From: Zygnema cylindricum
Taxonomy: Eukaryota; Streptophyta; Zygnematophyceae; Zygnematales; Zygnemataceae
Direction: 5' to 3'
NCBI GenBank assembly: GCA_037447655.1
Contig: JBBHKE010002367.1
Location: 1-64,000 of the forward strand
DNA length: 64,000 bases
Shown here piece by piece: positions 46,643 through 58,170 of this stretch (positions are counted from its first letter, which is position 1; each line of letters starts with the position of its first letter). A model generated the notes under the pieces. The model made no database searches and was not told the origin of the DNA. It was given only the letters and a program-made list of their open reading frames with translations. A program made the translations under genes and the position numbers.

Positions 46643-46951
46643 TGTTGTTTTGAGACAATTGCTGGTACTTAAGATGAAGAAAAAGCAGCAGTAGTAGTCA
46701 TTCTAGAACAAAACAAGAGAGGAAGCTTCCACAAATACCAGTGGCAAAATAGCAACTTTGATAGAAAATAACTTTCAGCACAAAGACACAATAGCCCTAC
46801 AAATCTACCAGAGTGTAGATATCATACAAAGGAACACACACATAAAATTTCACTTAATTTTGCTCACACAACCGTGAGATATTTAGAGGTGAATTTTCAT
46901 AAAAACTGAGTGTACAGTTTTTTATATCATTTGTTCCTAATGAATAAAAAT
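46643..46951 (-). repeat. truncated copia G LTR
   Basis: The plus strand opens TGTTGTTTTGAG, the terminal part of the G-family LTR, and follows 56793-57090 until about 46951. There it switches to the gypsy leader at TTTGCTCAATGTTTTTACTCC. The rest of this copia element is missing. Confidence 0.85.
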
Positions 46952-47353
46952 TTGCTCAATGTTTTTACTCCACCATTAGCAAATTTCCCATTTCCCACTA
47001 CATTAGGATCTTTTGTTCTCTATTCCTCACATCCTCACCCTTCATGGCTTCAAGCCCTCCCTCTAGACATGAATCATTGCTAAGAGAAGGCAAGTTTGTT
47101 TGACTTCTAGGTAATTGGAGTGAGTTTCAACGGTGGCTACAATGCCCACCCCGCCTTAGTCCTTATATTGTGAGCACGCCCCACATCTAACCAGCGGCCG
47201 CTGGCACTGTGATCACTCAGTTTCCCTCCAATCCCCTACCACTTCACTTTGTGGTTCTACCGACACAGGTTATAGCATCTTCACCGGTCATGGCGGTCGA
47301 TATTCGAGTGAGCAAACTTCGCGTTGGTTTCTAACCAAAGCTTTAATACCATA
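46952..47353 (-). other. gypsy leader with primer site, truncated
   Basis: Matches the Gy1 leader at 44229-44634, including the TATGGTATTAAAGC primer site next to the LTR (about 47340-47353). It is cut on the left by the copia G LTR fragment. Confidence 0.85.
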
Positions 47354-48325
47354 TGTAATAGGATCTCCTACCTCTCAGAAAATCCCATTACTTCAATCAA
47401 TTTCAACCACACATTCCACACATTGGAAAACACACATCCACATTGGAAAGCACTCACATAAGGATAAACTTTAAATTAGAATAAGCTTCTGTCCACATAA
47501 CATTAGCTTGGTCTCTTGCCCTCGTGGCTCAACCCTTCTTATTAAAGTGTTTTCCTCTACTCTCAAATTCTAATAATTTTATCTCTTAACCACTAAAACA
47601 CTACTTAGTTTGCAAGAGATTTTAATGCCAAAATGCCAATGCTCCAATTTGGTTTAAATTGATGAGGACCAAGATCAGTCAGAATTTCCACAAACTTTTC
47701 CAAAGGAAAAGATGTTTACTCTCCTCTTAGACTTCACTATTTATCCATCATCGCCCTAGACTAGCCAAGCCAGAGTCAACGCTCTGTTGAACAGGTTTTA
47801 CCTGGGCCAATCATTGATCAGCAAGGACTCAGACTGGCCAATGCATAAACGTGCGAAATCACTTACGAACTACGTAGCATTTCTAACTAACCAAACTACG
47901 TTTCACTACGTAACATTTACGTGCAAAAGTGTGTGCCAAACGAAACGCGTGTTCGCACGAACGTACGTCGCAAATTTCGCACGCAAAACTTCCTTCGAAA
48001 GTCCATAGACTGAAAGTGACGTTTCGTACTAAAAATTGTACGAAATTACCATCTTGTAATCCAAACGAAATATTGATTTCGTTTAGTACTTTATGAACGT
48101 ACGCCTTAAATTCCGCGGATAGTTTGACCGTTAACCTGTAACAATGAACACCCAATCGTTATTTTGACCTGTCGCTGTCTACTAAATACACCAATCACTA
48201 TATCTTTTAAAATATAACCCCAAATCGTGCGTTTCTTTCGCGAACCTCTATCAAATTCAAAACTCTATTTTCGTAACACTTAAATACCCATTGAAGAACA
48301 AGTTCGATCCACTATTACTGTTACA
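47354..48325 (-). repeat. gypsy LTR, Gy2 left copy
   Basis: 972 bp, minus strand TGTAACAGTAATAG...CCTATTACA. It acts as 3' LTR to the deleted unit on its right and as 5' LTR to the leader fragment on its left, typical of tandem LTR arrays. Confidence 0.9.
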
Positions 48326-48827
48326 CCATCCCTTCGTTATATTTAACTGACCTTAGTTAAAACACATTTCATTCTCAAGACAAGCCTTCTATATTATTAT
48401 CCCTCCAATACCTTTGTAAAAACTCAAATATTTTATAAATATCATCTATAAACACTTAAACAAACTCATCTATATAATCTGAAAATGTTTGGTTTATTAA
48501 TCTTTGATAAGTAGGTGGTGTATTCGTTAAACCATATCTTTAGTTCTAATAGGCACCTTATTAAAGCCACTCCACAGATCAATCAAATAAAATAATTTAG
48601 CACCTTTCAAACGATCTATCAAATCAGAAATCAAAGGTAACAGATACTTATCTTTCACCGTAATCTTGTTCAGACTACGATAGTCGACACACGTTCTCGA
48701 GAACACACACGTTCTCGAAAACAGATGCTCCCTACGGTGATTTGTTGGGCTGAATATATTCTTTCTCCAGAAGCTCCTTGATGTATTTCTTTAACTCCTC
48801 CTGCTCATAGAAGCTATGCTTATAAAT
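48326..48827 (-). pseudogene. pol: gypsy Gy2 RT remnant and 3' tail (unit 1)
   Basis: Degenerate RT motifs (NQTFSDYIDEF, FIDDI about 48440-48455) run directly into a short tail without the rest of pol. A purine-rich GAAGGGATGG (PPT) abuts the LTR TG at 48325. This is an internal deletion fixed before the tandem duplication, since unit 2 has the same junction. Confidence 0.75.
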
Positions 48828-49448
48828 TCATTTGACAGGAGGATTACATCCAGGTTCAAGGTTAATAACATGTTCCACATCTCGGGAAGGTGGCCTTCCT
48901 AAGGGTAAGTCACTTGGGAAAACATCTCTAAATTCAAAAATCAAATCTTTAACAGCAGCATTAGATGTATTAATGTCAGTTACAAAATCAGATTTTTGTT
49001 TTTCAAGAGTTTTAGTGGTGTCTGATTTAGGAATGACATCAATATTAGTGTTTTTCCCCCCCCCTTCATCAGTAACTGCCTCAATTACTAATAACAAGAA
49101 AGCATGATTTGTTTTATCCTTTAAATGCCTTTTAAATTGTTTAGCGGAAATTAAACCTTCCACTCCCAACTTGGTTATGTTATTTCTATGATTCGTATGC
49201 AACTTCTTAGAAGATAATGCATGCAAAACCTTCCAACCGTTTTCAGACTTCACTCTCAAGGTGTTAGTTTCCCAATTAATTTGAGGGTTTTGTTCAGTTA
49301 ACCAAGGCTTTCCCAGTATTAGCTCCACACTAACCAAATTCATTATTTCACACACAACTTTCATTCTATGACCCTGGATATCAACTTCCATTGTGTCACT
49401 TTGTAAATCTATTGTGAACTTATTACCATTTGCCACTTGAACATGCAA
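48828..49448 (-). CDS. pol: gypsy Gy2 protease C-terminal part and linker (unit 1)
   Basis: About 206 open codons: MHVQVANGNKFTIDL, ELILGKPWLTEQNPQINWE and KDLIFEFRDVFPSDLPLGRPP. It covers the C-terminal part of protease and the linker to RT. It is longer than the matching unit-2 frame (51582-52013), which has a stop at the LTEQ codons. No catalytic Asp is included. Confidence 0.75.
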   Translation of the reverse strand: MHVQVANGNKFTIDLQSDTMEVDIQGHRMKVVCEIMNLVSVELILGKPWLTEQNPQINWETNTLRVKSENGWKVLHALSSKKLHTNHRNNITKLGVEGLISAKQFKRHLKDKTNHAFLLLVIEAVTDEGGGKNTNIDVIPKSDTTKTLEKQKSDFVTDINTSNAAVKDLIFEFRDVFPSDLPLGRPPSRDVEHVINLEPGCNPPVK

Positions 49449-49755
49449 AGGTTACTGTAGGAATTTTATTTTTCTCTACAAACTTATGTGAAATAAAATT
49501 ATGTGTAGCAATTAAATCTACCATAACTCTCAATGGTTTCCCTTCCACTAAAGACTCGAAGCTGATCAAACTGTGTCTGGTGTCATCGTTACTTAAATGT
49601 CCTAACATAGGTCTTTTGTTAAGAGTTTTATCAAAAGGATTGTTCAAACTATGGAGTGTAGTTAGCATCATAATAAATTCAGCTATCCTAGCCTTTGCTT
49701 TCATTAAGTTACCCTCCAAAGTTAACTCTTTAACCTTTGGATCTGGTCGACTCAA
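49423..49755 (-). pseudogene. pol: gypsy Gy2 protease N-terminal part (unit 1)
   Basis: Helical KAKARIAEFIMMLTTLHSL segment, then VDLIATHNFIS at the active site: the DSGAT of Gy1 has become DLIAT, so catalysis is lost. A small deletion after IPTV shifts the frame into the next segment. Confidence 0.8.
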
Positions 49756-50108
49756 CTGAGGACTTTCAGCTAGTCTTTTGCGTTTCCCACCTCATAGGCT
49801 TCCTGTTCAGCTAGCTATAATGCAATATCTTCCTGAAAATCTTCATTGACATCAATTGTTTTAAGAGATCCCTTATCTGTACAGTCCTTAGTGTAATGAT
49901 CTGGACCTCCGCATTTAAAATAAGTGATTTTCTTCTTCGGTTTTGTGCATTCTGTGCTGAAATGTCCCTCCTCTCCACAGTTATAACAGTTAATTTCTTC
50001 AGTTGTGCACATTCGGATGCCCTATGACCTCTTTTTTGACAAATATTGCATGTGGGAATGGTAAAATTAGGTTTCTGAGCATTAATGCTCGGTTTAGAAC
50101 TCTTAATG
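49756..50108 (-). pseudogene. gag: gypsy Gy2 gag C-terminal zinc knuckles (unit 1)
   Basis: CYNCGEEGHFSTEC is a complete CX2CX4HX4C knuckle (about 49950-49992); the next knuckle has Phe for its first Cys (FKCGGPDHYTKDC). It is truncated upstream at the duplication junction. Confidence 0.85.
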
Positions 50109-51079
50109 GTAATAGGATCTCCTACCTCTCAGAAAATCCCATTACTTCAATCAATTTCAACCACACATTCCACACATTGGAAAACACACATCCACATTGG
50201 AAAGCACTCACATAAGGATAAACTTTAAATTAGAATAAGCTTCTGTCCACATAACATTAGCTTGGTCTCTTGCCCTCGTGGCTCAACCCTTCTTATTAAA
50301 GTGTTTTCCTCTACTCTCAAATTCTAATAATTTTATCTCTTAACCACTAAAACACTACTTAGTTTGCAAGAGATTTTAATGCCAAAATGCCAATGCTCCA
50401 ATTTGGTTTAAATTGATGAGGACCAAGATCAGTCAGAATTTCCACAAACTTTTCCAAAGGAAAAGATGTTTACTCTCCTCTTAGACTTCACTATTTATCC
50501 ATCATCGCCCTAGACTAGCCAAGCCAGAGTCAACGCTCTGTTGAACAGGTTTTACCTGGGCCAATCATTGATCAGCAAGGACTCAGACTGGCCAATGCAT
50601 AAACGTGCGAAATCACTTACTAACTACGTAGCATTTCTAACTAATCAAACTACGTTTCACTACGTAACATTTACGTGCAAAAGTGTGCGCCAAACGAAAC
50701 GCGACTTCGCACAAACGTTCGTCGCAAATTTCGCACGCAAAACTTCCTTCGAAAGTCCATAGACTGAAAGTGACGTTTCGTACTAAAAATTGTACGAAAT
50801 TACCATCTTGTGTTCCAAACGAAATATTGATTTCGTTTAGTACTTTATGAACGTATGCCTTAAATTCCGCGGATAGTTTGACCGTTAACCTGTAACAATG
50901 AACACCCAATCGTTATTTTGACCTGTCGCTGTCTACTAAATACACCAATCACTATATCTTTTAAAATATAACCCCAAATCGTGCGTTTCTTTCGCGAACC
51001 TCTATCAAATTCAAAACTCTATTTTCGTAATACTTAAATACCCATTGACGAACAAGTTCGATCCACTATTACTGTTACA
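50109..51079 (-). repeat. gypsy LTR, Gy2 right copy
   Basis: 971 bp, the copy of 47355-48325 in unit 2. It lacks the final T of the plus-strand boundary because the duplication breakpoint falls there. Confidence 0.9.
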
Positions 51080-51581
51080 CCATCCCTTCGTTATATTTAA
51101 CTGACCTTAGTTAAAACACATTTCATTCTCAAGACAAGCCTTCTATATTATTATCCCTCCAATACCTTTGTAAAAACTCAAATTTTTTATAAATATCATC
51201 TATAAACACTTAAACAAACTCATCTATATAATCTGAAAATGTTTGGTTTATTAATCTTTGATAAGTAGGTGGTGTATTCGTTAAACCATATCTTTAGTTC
51301 TAATAGGCACCTTATTAAAGCCACTCCACAGATCAATCAAATAAAATAATTTAGCACCTTTCAAACGATCTATCAAATCAGAAATCAAAGGTAACAGATA
51401 CTTATCTTTCACCGTAATCTTGTTCAGACTACGATAGTCGACACACGTTCTCGAGAACACACACGTTCTCGAAAACAGATGCTCCCTACGGTGATTTGTT
51501 GGGCTGAATATATTCTTTCTCCAGAAGCTCCTTGATGTATTTCTTTAACTCCTCCTGCTCATAGAAGCTATGCTTATAAAT
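51080..51581 (-). pseudogene. pol: gypsy Gy2 RT remnant and 3' tail (unit 2)
   Basis: Duplicate of 48326-48827 with the same internal deletion and PPT. Confidence 0.75.
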
Positions 51582-52519
51582 TCATTTGACAGGAGGATTA
51601 CATCCAGGTTCAAGGTTAATAACATGTTCCACATCTCGGGAAGGTGGCCTTCCTAAGGGTAAGTCACTTGGGAAAACATCTCTAAATTCAAAAATCAAAT
51701 CTTTAACAGCAGCATCAGATGTATTAATGTCAGTTACAAAATCAGATTTTTGTTTTTCAAGAGTTTTAGTGGTGTCTGATTTAGGAATGACATCAATATT
51801 AGTGTTTTTCCCCCCCCCTTCATCAGTAACTGCCTCAATTACTAATAACAAGAAAGCATGATTTGTTTTATCCTTTAAATGCCTTTTAAATTGTTTAGCG
51901 GAAATTAAACCTTCCACTCCCAACTTGGTTATGTTATTTCTATGATTCGTATGCAACTTCTTAGAAGATAATGCATGCAAAACTTTCCAACCGTTTTCAG
52001 ACTTCACTCTCAAGGTGTTAGTTTCCCAATTAATTTGAGGGTTTTGTTCAGTTAACTAAGGCTTTCCCAGTATTAGCTCCACACTAACCAAATTCATTAT
52101 TTCACACACAACTTTCATTTTATGACCCTGGATATCAACTTTCATTGTGTCACTTTGTAAATCTATTGTGAACTTATTACCATTTGCCACTTGAACATGC
52201 AAAGGTTACTGTAGGAATTTTATTTTTCTCTACAAACTTATGTGAAATAAAATTATGTGTAGCAATTAAATCTACCATAACTCTCAATGGTTTCCCTTCC
52301 ACTAAAGACTCGAAGCTGATCAAACTGTGTCTGGTGGCATCGTTACTTAAATGTCCTAACATAGGTCTTTTGTTAAGAGTTTTATCAAAAGGATTGTTCA
52401 AACTATGGAGTGTAGTTAGCATCATAATAAATTCAGCTATCCTAGCCTTTGCTTTCATTAAGTTACCCTCCAAAGTTAACTCTTTAACCTTTGGATCTGG
52501 TCGACTCAACTGAGGACTT
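51582..52519 (-). pseudogene. pol: gypsy Gy2 protease and linker (unit 2)
   Basis: Duplicate of 48828-49765. The linker frame is shortened by a stop at about 52055 (TTAACTAAGG where unit 1 has TTAACCAAGG). The active site is DLIAT as in unit 1. Confidence 0.8.
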
Positions 52520-53840
52520 TCAGCTAGTCTTTTCCGTTTCCCACCTCATAGGCTTCCTGTTCAGCTAGGTATAATGCAATATCTTCCTGAAAATCTTCAT
52601 TGACATCAATTGTTTTAAGAGATCCCTTATCTGTACAGTCCTTAGTGTAATGATCTGGACCTCCGCATTTAAAATAAGTGATTTTCTTCTTCGGTTTTGT
52701 GCATTCTGTGCTGAAATGTCCCTCCTCTCCACAGTTATAACAGTTAATTTCTTCAGTTGTGCACATTCGGATGCCCTATGACCTCTTTTTTGACAAATAT
52801 TGCATGTGGGAATGGTAAAATTAGGTTTCTGAGCATTAATGCTCGGTTTAGAACTCTTAATGTAGCCCCATCTATTCTCAAATTTATTTCTTGGATTAAC
52901 ACCCTGTCCACCCGTTTGATTTCCCTTGAAGATATTCTGCCTATTAACCAGACCTACATTTAGACCTACTTCCTCAAATTCCTCCTCACCCCTCTCTGAT
53001 ATTTCATTGAAATTTCCTTTGAGTGATCGAGTTTCAGGATTATACCCCAACTGATCCTCTAATTCCAATGATTTATCTTGTAATTCCTTCAAATTAAAAA
53101 ATTTTTGATGTTTCAGTTTTGATTTCAATATAGGATTCAAATAATTTAAGAAATGCATCCTAGGCATTTCATCAGTCAAACCTATGACATGAATGCTAGA
53201 TGAGTCAAATTCCTCAACATAATCTTTCACAGAATCACGTCTGCTTACAGTTAAGCCACTTTCTTCTATTATCGATTTATAAGTGACAGACAAGAAACGG
53301 GATTTGATCGCGGTTTTAAAAGCTTCCCAATCTGCATTATCAGGAATCAAATTAAACCTCCTCTGAGTGTAATACCAAATCTGAGCATCACCTTTCACAC
53401 AGCTAACAACAAAAGAAGTGTAATCATCACGATCATTATTTTTATAGATTCTAGATTCCAAATAATACTCCATATGAAAAATCCAAGCATCTAACTCATC
53501 AATCTTCTTACCATCAAATAATGGTGCTTCACTGATAGACAATTTCAGATCCCTTATCTTATTAGGTCTATCGTGATTATTCCCTTAAACTGGCATTGCT
53601 TTTACTACTCTCACCCTTTTGGTCATTGACATCATTCTTTGTCTGAATTAAGTTGATGAGCTCATCCAATTTCTCATTTGAACCATTCCCGTTTTCCTTA
53701 ACAACTTTCAATTCACTTTTCAATTTGGAAATTGTTTCATCCACAGCAGCAGCATGATTATTAATATTTTTACCAATTTCACAGTACGTTTCTTAAAAAC
53801 ATTCAAGGCATTTTCTATTTCACGTTTCCATGCAGAATTT
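52520..53840 (-). pseudogene. gag: gypsy Gy2 gag, complete length
   Basis: From MANSAWKREIENALN (about 53843) through a frameshift to a coil, then an open stretch of about 325 codons (53542-52565). That stretch has LDAWIFHMEYYLESRI, GDAQIWYYTQRRFN, YVEEFDSSSIHVIGLTDEM, a zinc knuckle CNICQKRGHRASEC, and the acidic tail in a shifted frame. It is the best preserved gypsy gag in the window. The capsid core is uninterrupted here, whereas Gy1 has lost a base at the RRD codons. Confidence 0.88.
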
Positions 53841-54497
53841 GCCATTATCACAAAAATGAAATCGAGTAAAAATAAGATAGAATATAATTTCCCAAAGAAT
53901 TTGCTGCAAGTTTGAAGTCTTGTGATTGCTCCAATCCAAGACTTCTTCTCATTAACAAATCCTTTGAAATATATCAAAATCTGAAAATCAAATAAACATT
54001 AAAAGTAAGTTAGTGAAATTTCAATTTTCCCAAACATTGAAATAGAAAGGTAAAAATTTTCCCCACAAATTTTGCAGCAGCGAAATTCAAAGCTATCAAA
54101 GGTAAATTCAACCTCAAATTTTGCAACAGCAAAATTGAAAGCATTCAAAGGTAACAATTGAAGGTTTGAAAAATTTTAAGTCATTTATGTACCCCTTTGC
54201 TCTTCAAGAAGTAAAATGCTCAATGTTTTTACTCCACCATTAGCAAATTTCCCATTTCCCACTACATTAGGATCTTTTGTTCTCTATTCCTCACATCCTC
54301 ACCCTTCATGGCTTCAAGCCCTCCCTCTAGACATGAATCATTGCTAAGAGAAGGCAAGTTTGTTTGACTTCTAGGTAATTGGAGTGAGTTTCAACGGTGG
54401 CTACAATGCCCACCCCGCCTTAGTCCTTATATTGTGAGCACGCCCCACATCTAACCAGCGGCCGCTGGCACTGTGATCACTCAGTTTCCCTCCAATC
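53841..54497 (-). other. gypsy Gy2 5' leader, truncated
   Basis: Nearly identical to the Gy1 leader (43863-44520). It is cut at about 54497 within CCCTCCAATC, where copia fragment H begins; no LTR remains on this side. Confidence 0.85.
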
Positions 54498-55660
54498 ACC
54501 AACAATTCTCACGTTAGATTTTCTAGGGGAAGAAGGCAAAGCAGCCGCCTTCGAGGCGACCAAGTGGAGAGTTTTTTTTCTGCAAGCACAGGGGAGCCGC
54601 TTACTATTCACGAAGCCTTTTCTGTTCCTGAAAAGGATCATAGAATCTCGGCTGCAAATGATCAGATAAAGTCAATTATGGAAGCCCAAACTTGGGAACT
54701 TGTAGAGCTCCCACCGAACTGGAAAGCTATCGATTGTAAGTGGGTTTTCAAATTAAAATTGAATCCTGATAATACAATTGAGAGATATAAAGCTAGATTG
54801 GTCGCTAAGGGATTTAGTCAGAATGAGGGAATTGATTATGAAGAGATCTTCTCTCTTGTGGTTTGCTTTCCTACTGTTAGAGTTTTACTACTTCTTGCTG
54901 CAATAGAGGATATGGAATTGCATCGGATGGACCTTAAGACGGCTTTCTTGCATGGTGATTTGGAAGAATTAATTTATATGAAGCAACCAGAGATGTATGC
55001 AGAAAAAGGGAAAGAAAATCTGGTCTATAAACTGTTGAAGTCCCTATATGGTCTGAAACAGGCTCCGAGACAATGGAACCGCAAGTTAGATGAGTTTTTA
55101 ACCAATCGTGGCTTTACCATGATCAATTCAGATCACTCAGTCTATGTAGTGCAAGGTGAGGATGGAGTGATTTATGTGGCAGTGTATGTTGATGATTTGC
55201 TGTCAATTAGCAAATCTATCAATGAAATAAATGAAATAAAATCAGATCTGGATTCTCGGTTTGAAATGAAGGACTTGGGTGAGGCTAAGTATATTCTAGG
55301 AATTCAGGTAGAAAGAGATAAAAAACAGAGAATTGTTTATCTAACTCTGAAAGAAGCAATCTCGAACATGCTAGAAAAGTTTGGTATGTCAGAAGCAAAG
55401 GGGAGTGCCACCCCAATGGAATTCAGGCAGAAGTTGGAGGGTACGGAAACAGATGGTGGAGTTTTGGTTGATGATTTGTTGGATTCGAGGAAGCAGATTC
55501 TATGTCCTCCATTCCTTACACGCAGATTGTCGGAAGCCTCATCTATTTCATGAACTGTACTCGTCCAACATCGCACCCGCGGTTGGAGCCTTGAGCCGAA
55601 GCCTGCAAAATCAGAGGAAGTCAGACTATGAGGCAACAAAGAGAGTTCTTCGCTAATTGC
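54498..55660 (+). pseudogene. pol: copia fragment H: reverse transcriptase
   Basis: An open frame of 329 codons (54564-55553), related to family G but on the + strand. Motifs: CKWVFKLKLNPDNTIERYKA, DYEEIFSLVVCFPT (FAPVV degraded), MELHRMDLKTAFLHGDL, SLYGLKQAPRQWNRKLDEF, YVDD at 55185-55196, FEMKDLGEAKYILG and AISNMLEKFGM. After 55480 a frameshift leads into SSIPYRQIVGSLIYFMN-like codons and VGALSRSLQN. Both ends are cut: left by gypsy leader, right by fragment I. Confidence 0.88.
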
Positions 55661-56678
55661 AAAAACTATGTGGATAATTTGCTGGTGTTAAGTAAATCTA
55701 TGGAAAATATTAATAAATTAATGAAAGATCTTAGAAGCAGATTTGATATGAACGATCTAGGAGAGGTAAAATACATCTTGGGAATTCAAAATGGAAAGAG
55801 ATAGGGGGAAAAGGACTATCAGACTTACTCAGAAAGAAGCTATAGGGAATATGCTCAAAAATTTCAAATGGAAAAGGCAAAACGTTGTACCATTCCATGC
55901 ACTTAAAGAAAATAAGTGAGGGGAGTGTAGGAGAAGGGGTGATAATCTTAGATGACCAGATGATTCTCGAAGAAAGACAGTTTATAAAGTTTATTCCTTA
56001 CAAGCAGGTTGTAGGAAGTCTAGTCTACTTTATGAATTGTACTACGCCTGACATAGCCGCAGCATTTGGAGTTCTCAATAGGAGTCTTAGTGATCCTAGA
56101 AAAAGAGACTGGGAGGCAGCAAAGAGAGTCATGAGATATCTGGTGGGTATAAGGGAATTAAGGTTGCATTTTGGAGGGGAGCACACTGACATCACCACTT
56201 AGAGTGATGCCAGTTATGGAGATGCACTTATGAGAAGATACACTTCTGGGTATGTATTGTATGTGGGGGAAGGTGTTTGCTATTGGAGTAGCAAGCAACA
56301 AAAGGTGGTTGCTCAGTCCACTATGGAGGGTGAGTACATAGCTTCTTACTCTACTGTTAAATAATTGAGGTGGGTAATGTCTTTGCTGCAAGAACTGGGG
56401 TACATGAAGAAAGGGGTGTATGAAGTCTTCTGTGATAATCAGGCTGCAATTGCAGTTCCAACAAATCCAAAACATCATTTCAAAGCAAAACACATGGACA
56501 TAAGGCTGAGTTTTGTGAGGGAAAAAGTCGAAAAAAAAAATGTTAAACTTGTGCATAAACCAGATAGAGAAATAATCGCTGATATAATGACCAAACGTGT
56601 GCCCTCACCCAAATTGAAATATTGTAGAGAGGTGTGGACTAAAAGAAAAGCTTAAGTTAGACTAGAAAATAATGGGAG
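55661..56678 (+). pseudogene. pol: copia fragment I: RT end and RNase H
   Basis: From the A/D-type lineage: it starts at the catalytic site, here YVDN (55667-55678, the second Asp changed), then FDMNDLGEVKYILG, VGSLVYFMNCTTPDIAAAF (about 56010), FCDNQAAIAVPTN (about 56428) and HMDIRLSFVREKVE. A PPT AAAATAATGGGAG ends at 56678. Stops occur at about 55905, 56203 and 56365. Confidence 0.85.
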
Positions 56679-56792
56679 TGTTCAATTATTTGAGTTATAA
56701 AGTTTTTTCTAGGTCTAAATAGCTTAGTGGAAACAGAAAAGAAAAGCATAGGCAGCCTGCCTCCACCTCTCCTCTCTATCCCACATACTTAT
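56679..56792 (+). repeat. start of 3' LTR of fragment I, cut by G2
   Basis: TGTTCAATTATTTGAG follows the PPT. The pyrimidine-rich CCTCTCCTCTCTATCCCACATACTT resembles the same part of the D and F LTRs. It is interrupted at 56793 by the copia G2 LTR; the remainder of this LTR is not found in the window. Confidence 0.8.
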
Positions 56793-57643
56793 TGTTGTTC
56801 TGAAAAAACTGTTGATACTGAATATGAAGAAGATGCAGCAGTAGTAGTCATTATAGAACAAATCAAGAAAGGAAGCTTCCACAAATACAAATGGCAAAAA
56901 AGCAACTTTGACATACAATAACTTTCAGCACATAGACACAATAGTCTTACAAATCTACCACAGTTTAGATATCATACAAAAGAACATACATATAAAATTT
57001 CACTTAATTCTGCTCCTAGATCTATGAGATATTCAGAGGTGAATTTTCATAAAAACTGAGTGTACAGTTTTTCATATCATTTGTTCCCTAATGAATCAAA
57101 ATTCACTAAGTCCTACTTCTATACACTGAAACTACACTAAGCTGTACGGAAGCATTCCCGCAGTACATCTAATATTCTAACACAACAAATAATTTGAGTA
57201 TAGCTGTGTACTGAAGGTATGTCATAAACCACATTCTCAACACTAAACAACTAATTCACTACAAAGAAAAATTATGTTCTACCAAATATTTACACTGAAG
57301 TTCAAACAACGTAAAGTGATAGTGATCTATTCACGCCTCATTAGTATTTGTTGTTGTCGGCTGTCAACCGTCCGAAAAGAGGATTCGGCACCGTAGATGT
57401 GACTTCACGAAGTCCCATGGTCCCGCCGAATTTCCGTACGTCCACGGAGGATATACTCACGCATTTCTCTCAAGTGATGACGCGTGTCCCAAGTGTGAAT
57501 GAACCGTGAACTCCCAACTTCACTGTCACACTAATTTGGATAAGTACTGAACCAAACTCAACCAATAATAACTTAAGTGCTGAACAGCTCTCTCTCCCTC
57601 GCAGTTGAGGGATAGAGAGGACTAAAGCTTTCTAAAAACAACA
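56793..57643 (-). repeat. 3' LTR of copia G2
   Basis: 851 bp, TGTTGTTTTTAG...CAGAACAACA on the minus strand, preceded by the purine tract TTTAAGGGAG. It is longer than the G1 LTR (733 bp) because of an extra block near 57180-57270. Confidence 0.88.
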
Positions 57644-57670
57644 CTCCCTTAAAGATTTAGACTCTACTAG

Positions 57671-58170
57671 TCACTCAGTCCACATGCCACAGAATTTCAA
57701 TTTGGGTGCAGGTAAGGGTTTCGGCATCATATCAGCCACCATTTGCTCATCCGGTAAATAACTCAACTTCAGGACTTTTCCCATCACCTTTTCTCTTACA
57801 AAATGTAGCTTGATATCAATGTGCTTACTCTTAAACTGATGACTGGGATTGGATGCAATAGCGATTGTTGCATGATTGTCACACTTTACTATATGTGGTC
57901 TAGATTGCATAAATACAAGCTCTTGGAGAAGTGACTTTACCCAAAGTAACTCCTTAACTGCCGAGCTGGCAGCCATGTACTCAGCCTCCATGGTAGACTA
58001 ATCTGTTACCTTCTGTAGTTTGCTGCTCCAACAGCAAGTTCCACTTTTGATCTTCAGAATGTATCCGGTGGTGGAGCGTCGGCTCGGCATATCCTCGTAG
58101 CTGCTATCGCTCTATGTATGAATTTTTCCTTCTTCTCCATCGAGAGAGAGTCTAAGATTTCGAGTTCCTG
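57671..58170 (-). pseudogene. pol: copia G2 RNase H
   Basis: Open for about 107 codons (57991-57671): MEAEYMAASSAVKELLWV, HIDIKLHFVREKVMGK and LSYLPDEQMVADMM, ending PKLKFCGMW. The metal-binding CDNQA motif reads CDNHA. Upstream a stop at about 58000 separates the KLQKVT segment and the SDSSYEDMPSRRST start. Confidence 0.83.

Larger units (their letters stand above)
47355..50108. repeat. 2,754-bp tandem duplication, unit 1
   Basis: Runs from the second base of the gypsy LTR to the ATG word in the gag zinc-finger region. It repeats base for base, with only scattered differences, at 50109-52862. Confidence 0.95.
50109..52862. repeat. 2,754-bp tandem duplication, unit 2
   Basis: Second unit. 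The junction at 50108/50109 reads CTTAATG|GTAATAGG, joining gag to an LTR that lacks its terminal T. At the right end (52862) gag continues normally into TAGCCCC, showing that this side is the original context. Confidence 0.95.
46952..54497 (-). mobile_element. gypsy array Gy2: tandem, internally deleted copies
   Basis: Minus-strand gypsy sequences related to Gy1. From right to left: leader and complete-length gag (54497-52520), protease and linker, a piece of RT, a short 3' tail with PPT, LTR (51079-50109); then, joined directly at the gag zinc-finger region, a second gag end, protease, RT piece and PPT, LTR (48325-47354), leader (47353-46952). RT, RNase H and integrase are deleted in both copies. 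The two LTR-to-gag units are a 2,754-bp tandem duplication. Confidence 0.87.

Noticed and set aside
45782-46694. Plus-strand frames opposite the LINE-type tail
   Set aside because: Shadows of the minus-strand coding tail; their composition has no recognisable motif, while the minus strand shows ordered motifs.
48832-49107. Plus-strand ORFs opposite the gypsy linker and protease (also 49430-49759, 51586-51861, 52184-52513)
   Set aside because: They lie antisense to well-supported gypsy pol sequence and recur only because of the tandem duplication.
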